64,000 bases of DNA from JBEVOS01 sp964564595 (GTDB lineage Bacteria > Pseudomonadota > Alphaproteobacteria > Caulobacterales > Aquidulcibacteraceae). Location: positions 6,159 through 70,158 of the forward strand of contig CAZMCA010000001.1 of NCBI GenBank assembly GCA_964564595.1. The letters run 5' to 3'. Under the pieces are notes generated by a model. The model was not told where the DNA came from. It searched no databases and was given only the letters and a program-made list of their open reading frames with translations. Made by a program: the position numbers and the translations under genes. Of the stretch, positions 26,329-34,319 are shown one piece after another; position 1 is the stretch's first letter, and each line of letters opens with the position of its first letter.

Positions 26329-27600
26329 CTATCCGGCGAAAACTTCTTTGCCGCCGACAAACGTCCGCAGCACCGCGCCTTGCATCAGTTTTTCGTCGAA
26401 CGGCGAGTTTTTGCACTTCGACAAGAACTGCTCGCTGTCGAGCCGGTAGGGCTTGCCCAGATCGACGAGGATCAGATCCGCGGGCGCGCCCTTCGTGAGC
26501 CGCCCATGCGGCAGCCCAAGGAGCGTCGCGGGATTGAGCGTCATCGCGCGCACCACATCGATGAGCTTCACCACACCGTTGTGATGGAGCGTCAGCGCGC
26601 CCGGCAGCAGAGTCTCAAGCGCCGAAGCGCCGGGGGCGGCTTCATCGAACGGCAAGCGTTTTTCTTCCGCCGGCCGCGGATCGTGCCCGGACACGATTAC
26701 GTCGATCAGCCCATCGGCGACCGCAAGGCCAAGCGCGACGCGATCATCCTCGCGCCGCAGCGGCGGCGAGAGCTTCGCGAACGTCCGATACTCATCGACG
26801 TCCTGCTCATTCAGCGCAAGGTGATGCACGCTCACGCTCGCATGCGCCTTCACGCGCTTATGCTTGGCGCGCTTCAGCGCTTCGAGCGTCGTCGCCGCCG
26901 AGATCATGTCGAGCAGCAGCCGCCCGCCCGTGATCTCCGCGAGCGCCAGATCGCGCTCGGCCATGATCGTTTCCGCCGCCGCCGGGATGCCGGGCAGGCC
27001 AAGCCGCGCCGAGAGGGCGCCCTCGTTCATGCAGCCTTGGCCGAGATAGGGGTCTTCCGGCCGGTGCGCGACGAGCGCGCCGAAAGCGGTCGAGTACGAC
27101 AGCGCCCGGCGCAGCACGCGGCTGTCGAGGATCGGCGCGTCGCCGTTCGCGAACATAACGGCGCCGGCTTGGCTGAGGAGGCCCATCTCCGTCATGGCCT
27201 TGCCTTCAAGACCATGCGTCAGCGCCGCAGCTGGCAGCACGCGCACATCGGCGCGCGCGCCGCCGCGCCGGAGCACGTAATCGACCAAGCTCTGGTCATC
27301 GATCACAGGGGTCGTGTTGGGCTGGACGACCATCGTCGTCACGCCGCCCTTGGCCGCCGCGCGCCCTGCGCTCCGGAACGTCTCGCGATGCTCCGCGCCC
27401 GGCTCGCCGAGCACGACGCGCATATCGATCAGCCCCGGCAACACGCAGTGGCCGCCCGCGTCGATCTCGATGGCCCGCGCCGGCGCCTCGACGCTTTTGC
27501 CGACGGCCATCACCGTCTCGTCGAACAGAATCTCGCCCGGCCCGTCATAGCCGGAGGCGGGGTCCACCAGGCGCGTGTTGCGGATGATCGTGGTGGTCAC
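26329..27600 (-). CDS. Dihydroorotase-like protein (probably inactive PyrC', ATCase partner)
   Basis: A 423-residue amidohydrolase-fold protein. Active dihydroorotases have a D-x-H-x-H metal site; here the segment LIDMRVVLGEPGAEHRE has R61 and V63 instead of both histidines. The catalytic DHAPH is replaced by GHDPR. It is therefore probably a pseudo-dihydroorotase, as known in Pseudomonas pyrBC', where it is needed to assemble aspartate transcarbamoylase. It overlaps pyrB by 4 nt (ATGA), supporting a structural role with PyrB. A true dihydroorotase should be encoded elsewhere. Confidence 0.85.
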   Translation of the reverse strand: MTTTIIRNTRLVDPASGYDGPGEILFDETVMAVGKSVEAPARAIEIDAGGHCVLPGLIDMRVVLGEPGAEHRETFRSAGRAAAKGGVTTMVVQPNTTPVIDDQSLVDYVLRRGGARADVRVLPAAALTHGLEGKAMTEMGLLSQAGAVMFANGDAPILDSRVLRRALSYSTAFGALVAHRPEDPYLGQGCMNEGALSARLGLPGIPAAAETIMAERDLALAEITGGRLLLDMISAATTLEALKRAKHKRVKAHASVSVHHLALNEQDVDEYRTFAKLSPPLRREDDRVALGLAVADGLIDVIVSGHDPRPAEEKRLPFDEAAPGASALETLLPGALTLHHNGVVKLIDVVRAMTLNPATLLGLPHGRLTKGAPADLILVDLGKPYRLDSEQFLSKCKNSPFDEKLMQGAVLRTFVGGKEVFAG

Positions 27601-28580
27601 GCCGCGGGCCCTTCATTGCTGGCATTGTTGGCCAGCGCCTCAAGCACCGCCATGCGCATCGCCACGCCCATGCGCACCTGTTTCTCGATCAGCGAAACGC
27701 CGACTTTGTCGGCGATGGCGCTGTCGATCTCGATCCCCCGATTCATTGGGCCTGGGTGCATCACCAGCGCGCCCGGCTTGGCGCAGGCGAGCTTTTCTTC
27801 ATCGAGCCCGTAGAACCAAAAGAACTCCCGGGGGCTCGGGATGAAGCCCCCCTGCATGCGCTCGTTCTGAAGGCGCAGCATCATCACCACGTCGCAGCCC
27901 TTGAGGCCCGCGCGCATGTCGGTAAACACCGCCGCGCCCCAACTTTCGGCGTCCGCCGGCATCAGCGTCGGCGGGCCGATGAGATGGACGCGCGCGCCCA
28001 GCATGTTCAGCAGCGCGACGTTCGAGCGGGCGACGCGTGAGTGCAGCACGTCCCCGCAGATCGCGACCGTGATCCCCGCGATCGCGCCAAGCTCGCGGCG
28101 GAGCGTCAGCGCATCGAGCAGCGCTTGCGTCGGATGCTCGTGGCCCCCATCGCCGGCGTTGATCACCGAGCAGCCGACTTTGCGGGAGAGCAGCGCCGCC
28201 GCGCCCGATGAGCCGTGACGCACGACGAGGAGGTCGGGACTCATCGCGTTCAGCGTGGCGGCCGTATCGATCAACGTTTCGCCCTTCGCAACGGAGGACG
28301 ACTTCACGCTCATGTTCACGACGTCCGCGCCCATGCGCTTGCCGGCCAATTCGAAGGAGGACTGGGTCCGGGTCGAGTTCTCGAAAAAGAGGTTGATCAG
28401 GGTCCGCCCGCGGAGGGTCGTGAGCTTCTTTTCCCTTTGTTCCAGAAGGGGAATGAACCCCTCTGCCCGGTTCAGGAGCTGTTCAGCGTCCCCGGCGGAG
28501 AGGTCGGCGATCGACAATAAATGCTTATGGCGGAAGGGCTTGGCGTCCTCTGTGGACGAATCTGGAGCCGGCTTAGCCAT
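27597..28580 (-). CDS. pyrB: Aspartate carbamoyltransferase catalytic subunit
   Basis: A 327-residue cytoplasmic enzyme that joins carbamoyl phosphate and aspartate in pyrimidine synthesis. The carbamoyl-phosphate motif S69-T70-R71-T72 (FENSTRTQSSFE) and HPTQALLD are present, as is the aspartate-binding region RLQNERM. The N-terminal ~15 residues are a variable extension. It overlaps the pyrC' start by 4 nt. The upstream region holds a 19-bp motif also seen near divK. Confidence 0.96.
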   Translation of the reverse strand: MAKPAPDSSTEDAKPFRHKHLLSIADLSAGDAEQLLNRAEGFIPLLEQREKKLTTLRGRTLINLFFENSTRTQSSFELAGKRMGADVVNMSVKSSSVAKGETLIDTAATLNAMSPDLLVVRHGSSGAAALLSRKVGCSVINAGDGGHEHPTQALLDALTLRRELGAIAGITVAICGDVLHSRVARSNVALLNMLGARVHLIGPPTLMPADAESWGAAVFTDMRAGLKGCDVVMMLRLQNERMQGGFIPSPREFFWFYGLDEEKLACAKPGALVMHPGPMNRGIEIDSAIADKVGVSLIEKQVRMGVAMRMAVLEALANNASNEGPAA

Positions 28581-28586
28581 CGCGCG

Positions 28587-28605
28587 TTGTTAAGACCTGA
28601 GGCGG
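28587..28605. repeat. 19-bp motif, copy upstream of pyrB
   Basis: TTGTTAAGACCTGAGGCGG matches 17 of 19 bases of the motif at 1509-1527 (TTGTTAAGGCCTCAGGCGG) upstream of divK. Both are intergenic and close to start codons. The role is unknown; a shared regulator site is possible. Confidence 0.4.
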
Positions 28606-28742
28606 CTTGGCCGCAAGTCGGGCCAAACATTGTTCACACCCTATCCACAGTGCCGCATTGCGGTCCCAGACTCTGTGTTGTACTGCGTTTGTTCCAAGTG
28701 TGAACGCGTCATTAACTATCGAATGTGTTTGGAGGCAGTGAG

Positions 28743-29000
28743 ATGAAGCGCGCTGGTGAGGATGGAGCCCTGAAGCCGATTGGCCTCGCGCTCACCGCCG
28801 TCGTTGCCGGTCTTGGCGTTGCGGCGGCGCATGCGCCGGTCGCAGCGGACGCTGCGCGCGTGCGCGAGCACGCCCCGGACGCGTCGCTTGATCCCGCGCG
28901 TGACGAGGACCCGACGCTGGTCTTTGGCGCGAGCGAACCTGTCGAACCGTTTTCAGAGCGCGCCGCTCCTTTGTCGCAACCCGATCTATTCGAGCTCTGA
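28743..29000 (+). CDS. Small exported or membrane-anchored hypothetical protein
   Basis: An 85-residue protein with a charged N-terminus and a hydrophobic stretch (IGLALTAVVAGLGVAAAHA, about 13-31) that could be a signal peptide or an anchor. An acidic, Pro-containing C-terminal part follows. The ATG at 28743 has GGAGG 7-11 nt upstream. It is divergent from pyrB. No family recognised. Confidence 0.6.
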   Translation: MKRAGEDGALKPIGLALTAVVAGLGVAAAHAPVAADAARVREHAPDASLDPARDEDPTLVFGASEPVEPFSERAAPLSQPDLFEL

Positions 29001-29078
29001 GATGCCCCGTAGAGACCGCACCTATTATCACTGCGCCCGAGATCGCATCGGCCGCGAGCACGCCCGCCGCCCTGAGGG

Positions 29079-30221
29079 CTACGAGCCGCTCGTCGTTCTG
29101 CCCTTGATCGAGGCGCGCCGCCGCTGAGGCTTGCGCTTGCGCTTGCGCGCCGGCGCCGTCTTCGCGACGGGGCGGCGTGCAGGCGGCGCCCGTTTGGCGC
29201 GCTTGCGCAGCCGCGCCCGGAGGAACACCAGAACCGCCGCTTCTTCAGGTGAGAGCCCGCTCAGGTCCTCGCGCAGATTGCGCTCGACCGCCGCCGCGGC
29301 GCTGAGCGCGAGCGCGCCATCCATGTAGCTCTCCAAGAGCGCGGGATGGACGTAGCACTTCCGGCAAATCGTCGGCGTGTTCCCCAGCCGCTGTGCGACG
29401 CGCTCGATCGCGGCGCGCACGTTCCGTTTGGCGGCGGCCTGGCTATCCACCGTCTCGAACTCCGCGAGCGCCATTCCCGCAAGCACGGTGCCGGCCCAGG
29501 TGCGGAAGTCCTTCGCCGTAACGCCGGGCCCCGCGATCTCCGCGAGATAGGCGTTCAGATCGGATGAGGTGACCTCGCGCTGCGCGCCCTCGGCGTCGAT
29601 ATACTGAAAGAGGCGTTGGCCGGGCAGGTCCTGCGCGGCCTTGACGATCCGCGCGACGCGCTTGTCCTTCAGCGTCAAACGCCAGCTTTTCCCGGATTTT
29701 CCGGTGAAAACGAACCGCAGCTCATCACCCTTCACGGCGGCGTGCCGGTCCTGCAGTGTGGTCAGCCCGTAGGACTTGTTCTGCTTGGCGTAGTCGTCGT
29801 TGCCGACGCGGATGAGCGTCGTCTCCAGAAGATGCGTGATCGCGCCCAGCACCTTCTCGCGCGGCAGGCCCTTCTTACGCATGTCGCGCGCGACAGCGCG
29901 GCGGATGCGCGGCAGCGTGCGCGCAAAGTCGAGGATGTGCTCGAACTTCGCTGCCTCCTGGCTCTCGCGGAAGGCAGGGTGATAGCGATGCTGCTTGCGC
30001 CCGCGCGCATCACGGCCTGTCGCCTGGAGGTGGCCGTTCTCGTCCGCGCAAATCCACACGTCTTCCCATGCGGGCGGGATCACGATGCGATGGATGCGCT
30101 CCAGCGTGGCGCGGTCACGCACCCGGCGGCCAGAGGCGTCCTGGTAGGAGAAGCCTTTGCCGGCGCGCTTGCGGCGAAGGCCGGGATCGGAATCGGACAC
30201 GTGGACAAGTGCGGCGCGCAT
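29079..30221 (-). CDS. DNA topoisomerase IB, poxvirus/bacterial type
   Basis: A 380-residue type IB topoisomerase that relaxes supercoils through a 3'-phosphotyrosine. The N-terminal DNA-binding part contains IHRIVIPPAWEDVWIC and QHRYHPAFR. The catalytic core has TLIRVGNDDYAKQNKSYG, KDFRTWAGTV, and the nucleophile Y290 in CRKCYVHP. The C-terminal 40 residues are Arg/Lys-rich. It lies 35 nt downstream of ruvX on the same strand. Together with topA this gives two unrelated topoisomerases in the window. Confidence 0.93.
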   Translation of the reverse strand: MRAALVHVSDSDPGLRRKRAGKGFSYQDASGRRVRDRATLERIHRIVIPPAWEDVWICADENGHLQATGRDARGRKQHRYHPAFRESQEAAKFEHILDFARTLPRIRRAVARDMRKKGLPREKVLGAITHLLETTLIRVGNDDYAKQNKSYGLTTLQDRHAAVKGDELRFVFTGKSGKSWRLTLKDKRVARIVKAAQDLPGQRLFQYIDAEGAQREVTSSDLNAYLAEIAGPGVTAKDFRTWAGTVLAGMALAEFETVDSQAAAKRNVRAAIERVAQRLGNTPTICRKCYVHPALLESYMDGALALSAAAAVERNLREDLSGLSPEEAAVLVFLRARLRKRAKRAPPARRPVAKTAPARKRKRKPQRRRASIKGRTTSGS

Positions 30222-30256
30222 GGCTCGCCAATGGCGCCGGCCGCGCGCTTGTTCCG

Positions 30257-30754
30257 CTATGCGCGGAGCGCGTCGAGCAATCCTTGCAGCATGTAGCTGG
30301 CCGCGAGCTTGTCGACGAGTTCGCCGCGCCGGGCCCGGCTCGCATCGGCCTCGATCAGCGTGCGCGTCACCGCCGCCGTCGTCAGCCGCTCGTCCCAGAG
30401 CAGGAGCGGGACGTCTCGTACGCCAAGCAAGTTCGCGGCGAACGCGCGCGCGCTCTGCGCCGCCGGTCCGCTCGATCCGTCCATATTGAGCGGCAGGCCG
30501 ATCACGAGCCCGGCGCAGCGCCGCGAGTCATAGAGTGCAAACAGCTTCGCTGCGTCCGCCGCGAACTTGGCGCGTGTGATCTGTTCGGCGGGCGAGGCGA
30601 TCAGCCGGGTCGCGTCACTGACGGCGAGGCCAATGCGCTTGGCGCCAGGATCGACGCCCACAAGCGCGCCGCCCGAGGGCAGCGCGGCGCGGAAGGCGGG
30701 GAGGTCGAGGAGGGGCAACGCCCCTTGCCTCGCGCGCGCCGCCTGCGCGGTCAA
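30257..30754 (-). CDS. ruvX: Putative pre-16S rRNA nuclease / Holliday junction resolvase RuvX (YqgF)
   Basis: A 165-residue RNase H-fold protein. Conserved pieces are GVDPGAKRIGLAVSD near the N-terminus (catalytic Asp), VIGLPLNMDGSSGP, and LLLWDERLTTAAVTRTL, with a final DKLAASYMLQG carrying the last acidic residue. YqgF proteins process the 5' end of 16S rRNA; a Holliday junction role was proposed earlier. It is close to and upstream of the topoisomerase IB gene. Confidence 0.94.
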   Translation of the reverse strand: MTAQAARARQGALPLLDLPAFRAALPSGGALVGVDPGAKRIGLAVSDATRLIASPAEQITRAKFAADAAKLFALYDSRRCAGLVIGLPLNMDGSSGPAAQSARAFAANLLGVRDVPLLLWDERLTTAAVTRTLIEADASRARRGELVDKLAASYMLQGLLDALRA

Positions 30755-30841
30755 CGGGCAGGGCTGGGCAAGCCCTCCCCCGGCGGCTCGACGCGCCGGG
30801 TCCAGAAGGGGTATGCTTTGCGGGTCCGAGGGGAGAGCCCA

Positions 30842-31024
30842 ATGCGGTTTGTCGCGGCGAGTATGGCTTTGGCGGTTCTGGCGCTCGCGCCAGGCGCGGC
30901 CTCGCTGGTGTGCCGCGAAGAAGCGGCGGCCGCCCGCTGCGGCTGCGGCCAGCAGACCGTGGTGCTCTCCGAGCCCACGCCGCCCGTCAATTGCGGCCCA
31001 ACGATACCGAGCGCGCCGGCCTGA
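30842..31024 (+). CDS. Small secreted Cys-containing protein
   Basis: A 60-residue protein with a signal peptide (MRFVAASMALAVLALAPGAAS) and a short mature part with CREEAAAARCGCG and one further Cys. It starts after a GGGGAGAG site. Its stop overlaps an ATG (TGATG) that would begin the next reading frame, which is interrupted at its third codon. Function unknown. Confidence 0.6.
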   Translation: MRFVAASMALAVLALAPGAASLVCREEAAAARCGCGQQTVVLSEPTPPVNCGPTIPSAPA

Positions 31025-31422
31025 TGCGGTAGCTTGCGCCGGTTACGGCGCTGGCGCTTGCGGCCCAAGCGCCGATCCCGCCCAAGGACTTCGGCGATTT
31101 CTGCGTCGCGACAGCGTACGAATTGTGCAGCGGCAATGACTGCGTCGCGCCGGCCGAGAAACGCGATCTCACGATCACCCTCGATAAGGCCGGGCGAAAC
31201 GCGCACGTCTGCGAGGGCCGCGGGTGCATGGAGGGCCGTCTGGTGGACGTGGCGCGGCCTCAGCCGGCCGCAGGATGGGAACGATCTCTCGAACGCTTCG
31301 AGTACCTCTCTCACGTCATGACGTTCGAGGGCGACCGATTCACGCTGATGCTGGACGAAGGCGGCGCAATCGCGCGCTGGCGCGGCCGCTGCACGCCAGC
31401 TTCGCCCTCCGCGACCCGGTAA
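31024..31422 (+). pseudogene. Secreted-protein gene interrupted by TAG at codon 3
   Basis: Reading from the ATG that overlaps the upstream stop gives Met-Arg-stop (TAG at 31030-31032). The frame then stays open for about 130 codons. It starts with LAPVTALALAAQA, which looks like the rest of a signal peptide, followed by a Cys-rich mature part (DFCVATAYELCSGNDC, CEGRGCMEG). No ATG, GTG or TTG occurs in frame before TTG at 31123. It is either a nonsense mutation (for example CAG to TAG) or a sequencing error; an assembly gap lies about 200 nt downstream. Function unknown. Confidence 0.55.
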
Positions 31423-31477
31423 ACTTGCGTGACTCTGCCCCCCCTGGTAGCGCTCCGCCCCTGATTTGAGGCGGCCC

Positions 31478-31829
31478 ATGTCGATCGACGAAAAGACCGT
31501 GCTGAAAGTGGCCAAGCTCGCGCGGCTCGACCTTGCGCCAGAGCGCGCGCCGGCGATGGCGCAAGAGCTCAACGCTATCCTCGCCTGGATCGAGCAATAT
31601 GGCTGGGCCGTGATCGGCGTTGCTGAGGACNNNNNNNNNNATCCTCGCCTGGATCGAGCAACTCAACGAAGTCGATGTCGAAGGCGTCGAGCCGATGACG
31701 AGCGCGGTCGAGACCGCCCTGCCGATGCGGGATGACGTTGTCACCGATGGCGATGCGCCTGAGCGCGTGCTGAAGAACGCGCCCCGCAGCGAGGACGGCT
31801 TCTTCGTCGTGCCGAAGGTCGTCGAATGA
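31478..31829 (+). CDS. gatC: GatC, Asp-tRNA(Asn)/Glu-tRNA(Gln) amidotransferase subunit C; broken by assembly gap
   Basis: The small subunit of the GatCAB complex that amidates misacylated tRNA. The first half (MSIDEKTVLKVAKLARLDL) and second half (VEGVEPMTSAVETALPMRDD ... DGFFVVPKVVE) are both clear, but they are separated by a 10-N gap and in different frames. A 21-bp sequence is present on both sides (31577-31597 and 31641-31661). Removing bases 31598-31661 (64 nt) restores one 95-residue frame of the expected length, so the gene is probably intact in the organism. Confidence 0.9.
31631..31640. other. Assembly gap (10 N) inside gatC
   Basis: Ten Ns join two contig ends that carry the same 21 bases. 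The 33 nt just left of the gap (31598-31630) do not belong to gatC and look like an erroneous contig end. Confidence 0.95.
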
Positions 31830-32338
31830 GCGCGGTTCCTGTCGAGATTACATTCGACGGAATTGACGCCGGCTGGGCGAATGCCACGCTGGCTGCGGGC
31901 GATCACGCCTATCGCATGGAAGGTTTCTCCTACACCAGCCCAGCCTTTGCGGAACTCGCACGGTTCGGAACTGACATCGCGCTGGATGCGCTAGCCGCCG
32001 AGGTGCACTTCAGTGCGGAGCAAGGCGACGGCTGGAGCTGGGTACTCCAGGAGACTTTCTATCCGCCACCGTCCACGTCCAGCGTGACGCTGAGTGTGTT
32101 CAAAGTGAGCGAGCGGTTTGACGCTATCTCGAAGCGGTCTGAACTCGTCGAGCGCCTTGAAGTCTTCAGCCTTGATGTTGAACGTGATCAACTCGCCGGC
32201 GCAGTGCTCGCGGCATTCGTGAAGCTTGAGGCGGAGATGGGCATCGAGGCGTTCGAACAAGCGTGGTGCGATCCCTATCCAAGTCGCGGTGTGGAAGCAT
32301 TGAGGGCGGCGATGAGCACTGCGCGGCGGACAATTTAG
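31826..32338 (+). CDS. Hypothetical protein between gatC and gatA
   Basis: A 170-residue soluble protein (MSAVPVEITFDGIDAGWANA...) with alternating polar and hydrophobic segments, no signal peptide and no recognised motif. It overlaps the gatC stop by 4 nt (ATGA) and ends 2 nt before gatA, so it is translated within the gat operon. Composition is slightly less GC-rich than its neighbours. Repeated aromatic and acidic residues suggest a folded domain, but I cannot name a family. Confidence 0.7.
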   Translation: MSAVPVEITFDGIDAGWANATLAAGDHAYRMEGFSYTSPAFAELARFGTDIALDALAAEVHFSAEQGDGWSWVLQETFYPPPSTSSVTLSVFKVSERFDAISKRSELVERLEVFSLDVERDQLAGAVLAAFVKLEAEMGIEAFEQAWCDPYPSRGVEALRAAMSTARRTI

Positions 32339-32340
32339 CT

Positions 32341-33819
32341 ATGATAGACCTTACCTCCCTCACGCTCGTGACCGCGCTGGACGGCCTCGGGAAGAAGCAA
32401 TTCAGCTCGCGCGAAATCACGGACGCCTTCCTCGCCGCGATAGAGAAAGCCAACCCCGCGCTCAACGCCTTCGTCGTGATCGCCCAGGATAAAGCGCGCG
32501 CGATGGCCGATGCGTCCGACGCGCGCCGCGCTGCTGGCCAAGCAGGCCCGCTCGAAGGCGCGCCGCTCGGCATCAAGGATCTCTTTTGCACCGAGGGCGT
32601 GCGCACCACCGCGTGCTCGAACATCCTTGGGGACTTCAAACCGACCTACGAGTCCACCGTCACGGCCAAGCTTTTCGGCGATGGCGCGGTGATGCTCGGC
32701 AAGCTCAACCTCGATGAGTTCGCTATGGGCTCTTCGAACGAGACGAGCGCGTTCGGTCCGGTCGTCTCCCCCTGGCGGCGCGGCAATTCCGACGCGAAGC
32801 TCACGCCGGGCGGTTCTTCCGGCGGTTCCGCTTCTGCGGTCGCCGCCGATCTCTGCTTGGGCGCGACCGCGACCGACACGGGCGGCTCGATCCGCCAGCC
32901 GGCGGCGTTCACCGGCACCGTCGGCATCAAGCCGACTTACGGGCGCTGTTCGCGCTGGGGCATCGTCGCGTTCGCGTCGTCGCTCGATCAGGCCGGGCCG
33001 ATCGCCAAGACCGTCGAAGACAGCGCGGTTCTGCTGCAGAGCATGGCGGGCCACGATCCGAAGGACTCCACCTCGCTTCCGGTCGCAGTGCCGGATTTCC
33101 GCGCCGCGTGCGGCAGAAGCGTCAAAGGCATGCGCATCGGCGTGCCCGACGAATATGTCGTTGATGGCATGCCGGCGGAGATTCAAGCGCTCTGGGATCA
33201 GGGCGTCGCGTGGCTGAAGGATGCGGGCGCCGAGATCAAGCGCGTATCCCTGAAGCACACCAAGTATGCGCTGCCGTGCTACTACATCGTCGCGCCGGCC
33301 GAAGCGTCCTCGAACCTCGCGCGCTACGATGGAATGCGCTACGGCGCGCGCGTCGGCGGCAAAGACCTCAACGATACTTACGCTAAGACGCGCGCCTCCG
33401 GCTTCGGGCGTGAAGTGCAGCGCCGCATTCTGATCGGCACCTACGTTTTGAGCGCGGGCTATTACGACGCGTACTATCTGCGCGCGCAAAAGGTCCGCCA
33501 GCGCATCGCGCAGGACTTCCGCGACGCCTTCGGCGAAGTCGATGCGATCGTGACGCCGGCGACGCCTTCCGCTGCGTTCGCGCTCGGCGAGCGCGCGGGC
33601 GATCCCGTGCAGATGTATCTCAACGACATCTTCACTGTGACGGCGAACCTCGCCGGCCTGCCGGGCCTTGCGCTGCCGGCCGCGCTCGACGGGCAAGGGC
33701 TGCCACTTGGCTTACAAGTGATCGGCCGCGCGCTCGACGAAGAGAGCGTGTTTGCGGTAAGCGCTGCACTAGAGAAGGCCGCCGCGTTCCGCGCTAAGCC
33801 GAACAAGTGGTGGGTGTAG
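32341..33819 (+). CDS. gatA: Asp-tRNA(Asn)/Glu-tRNA(Gln) amidotransferase subunit A
   Basis: A 492-residue amidase-signature protein that releases ammonia from glutamine for tRNA-dependent amidation. The catalytic Ser-cisSer-Lys triad is K79 (GIKDLF), S159 (TPGGSSGGSAS) and S183 (DTGGSIRQPAAF). Full family length. The start at MIDLTS is placed 2 nt after the preceding hypothetical gene. gatB lies about 10 kb downstream, so the subunits are split. Confidence 0.97.
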   Translation: MIDLTSLTLVTALDGLGKKQFSSREITDAFLAAIEKANPALNAFVVIAQDKARAMADASDARRAAGQAGPLEGAPLGIKDLFCTEGVRTTACSNILGDFKPTYESTVTAKLFGDGAVMLGKLNLDEFAMGSSNETSAFGPVVSPWRRGNSDAKLTPGGSSGGSASAVAADLCLGATATDTGGSIRQPAAFTGTVGIKPTYGRCSRWGIVAFASSLDQAGPIAKTVEDSAVLLQSMAGHDPKDSTSLPVAVPDFRAACGRSVKGMRIGVPDEYVVDGMPAEIQALWDQGVAWLKDAGAEIKRVSLKHTKYALPCYYIVAPAEASSNLARYDGMRYGARVGGKDLNDTYAKTRASGFGREVQRRILIGTYVLSAGYYDAYYLRAQKVRQRIAQDFRDAFGEVDAIVTPATPSAAFALGERAGDPVQMYLNDIFTVTANLAGLPGLALPAALDGQGLPLGLQVIGRALDEESVFAVSAALEKAAAFRAKPNKWWV

Positions 33820-33855
33820 GCGCTTCGGCGCCGCAACGACATTGGGGGATCGTGC

Positions 33856-34290
33856 ATGAAGAAGTTCGTCGCCGCCTTTGCGCTCGGTCTTGCCCTTGGC
33901 GCCGTGGCGCCCGCGCCGATTTCATTCGTTCCGCAAGCGGAGGCGCAGGCGCGCCGCACGCTTAGCGGCGATTGGCAGGGCGTCTACGTGCAGGGTCCGG
34001 ACAATCAAGCGATCGCGTTCCGTGCCACGCTGACCGAGCGCGGCGACGGGCGACTCGTCGGCACGATGCTCGAAGACAACCGCTTCGGCGACAATTCCTC
34101 GTTCTGGTTGTTCTCCGATCTGCTCGGAAACGTATCGGGCGAGGCCGTGCGCTTCGCGAAAGTCTATGACGGCACCGCCGGCCAGTCGCACACGGTGCAA
34201 TACGAGGGGCGCGTCACGAACGGCGGGCGGCGCATCGTCGGCAATTGGACTGTCGATGGGCTGCGCGGCTCATTCGAGATGGCGCGGTAG
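33856..34290 (+). CDS. Secreted hypothetical protein
   Basis: A 144-residue protein with a signal peptide (MKKFVAAFALGLALGAVAPA, cleavage probably after AEAQA). The mature domain of about 110 residues is predicted to be beta-rich: LSGDWQGVYVQG, TLTERGDGRLVGTM and GRRIVGNW recall lipocalin-like 'GxW' barrels. It lies 36 nt after gatA. Function unknown; probably periplasmic. Confidence 0.7.
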   Translation: MKKFVAAFALGLALGAVAPAPISFVPQAEAQARRTLSGDWQGVYVQGPDNQAIAFRATLTERGDGRLVGTMLEDNRFGDNSSFWLFSDLLGNVSGEAVRFAKVYDGTAGQSHTVQYEGRVTNGGRRIVGNWTVDGLRGSFEMAR

Positions 34291-34319
34291 GGCGCGCGAC
34301 TCGCGTTACAAGCGGGGCC

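Noticed and set aside
28641..28649. DnaA-box-like CTATCCACA upstream of pyrB
   Set aside because: One mismatch to TTATNCACA and single; no cluster of boxes, AT-rich element or dnaA/parA context that would suggest an origin.
29002..29127. A 41-residue Arg-rich reading frame starting just after the small exported protein
   Set aside because: It overlaps the topoisomerase IB 3' end by 49 nt on the opposite strand, has no clear ribosome binding site and no recognisable conservation.
31598..31640. Insertion in gatC as a mobile element or intein trace
   Set aside because: The repeated 21-bp flank and the run of Ns identify it as an assembly join; no element features are present.
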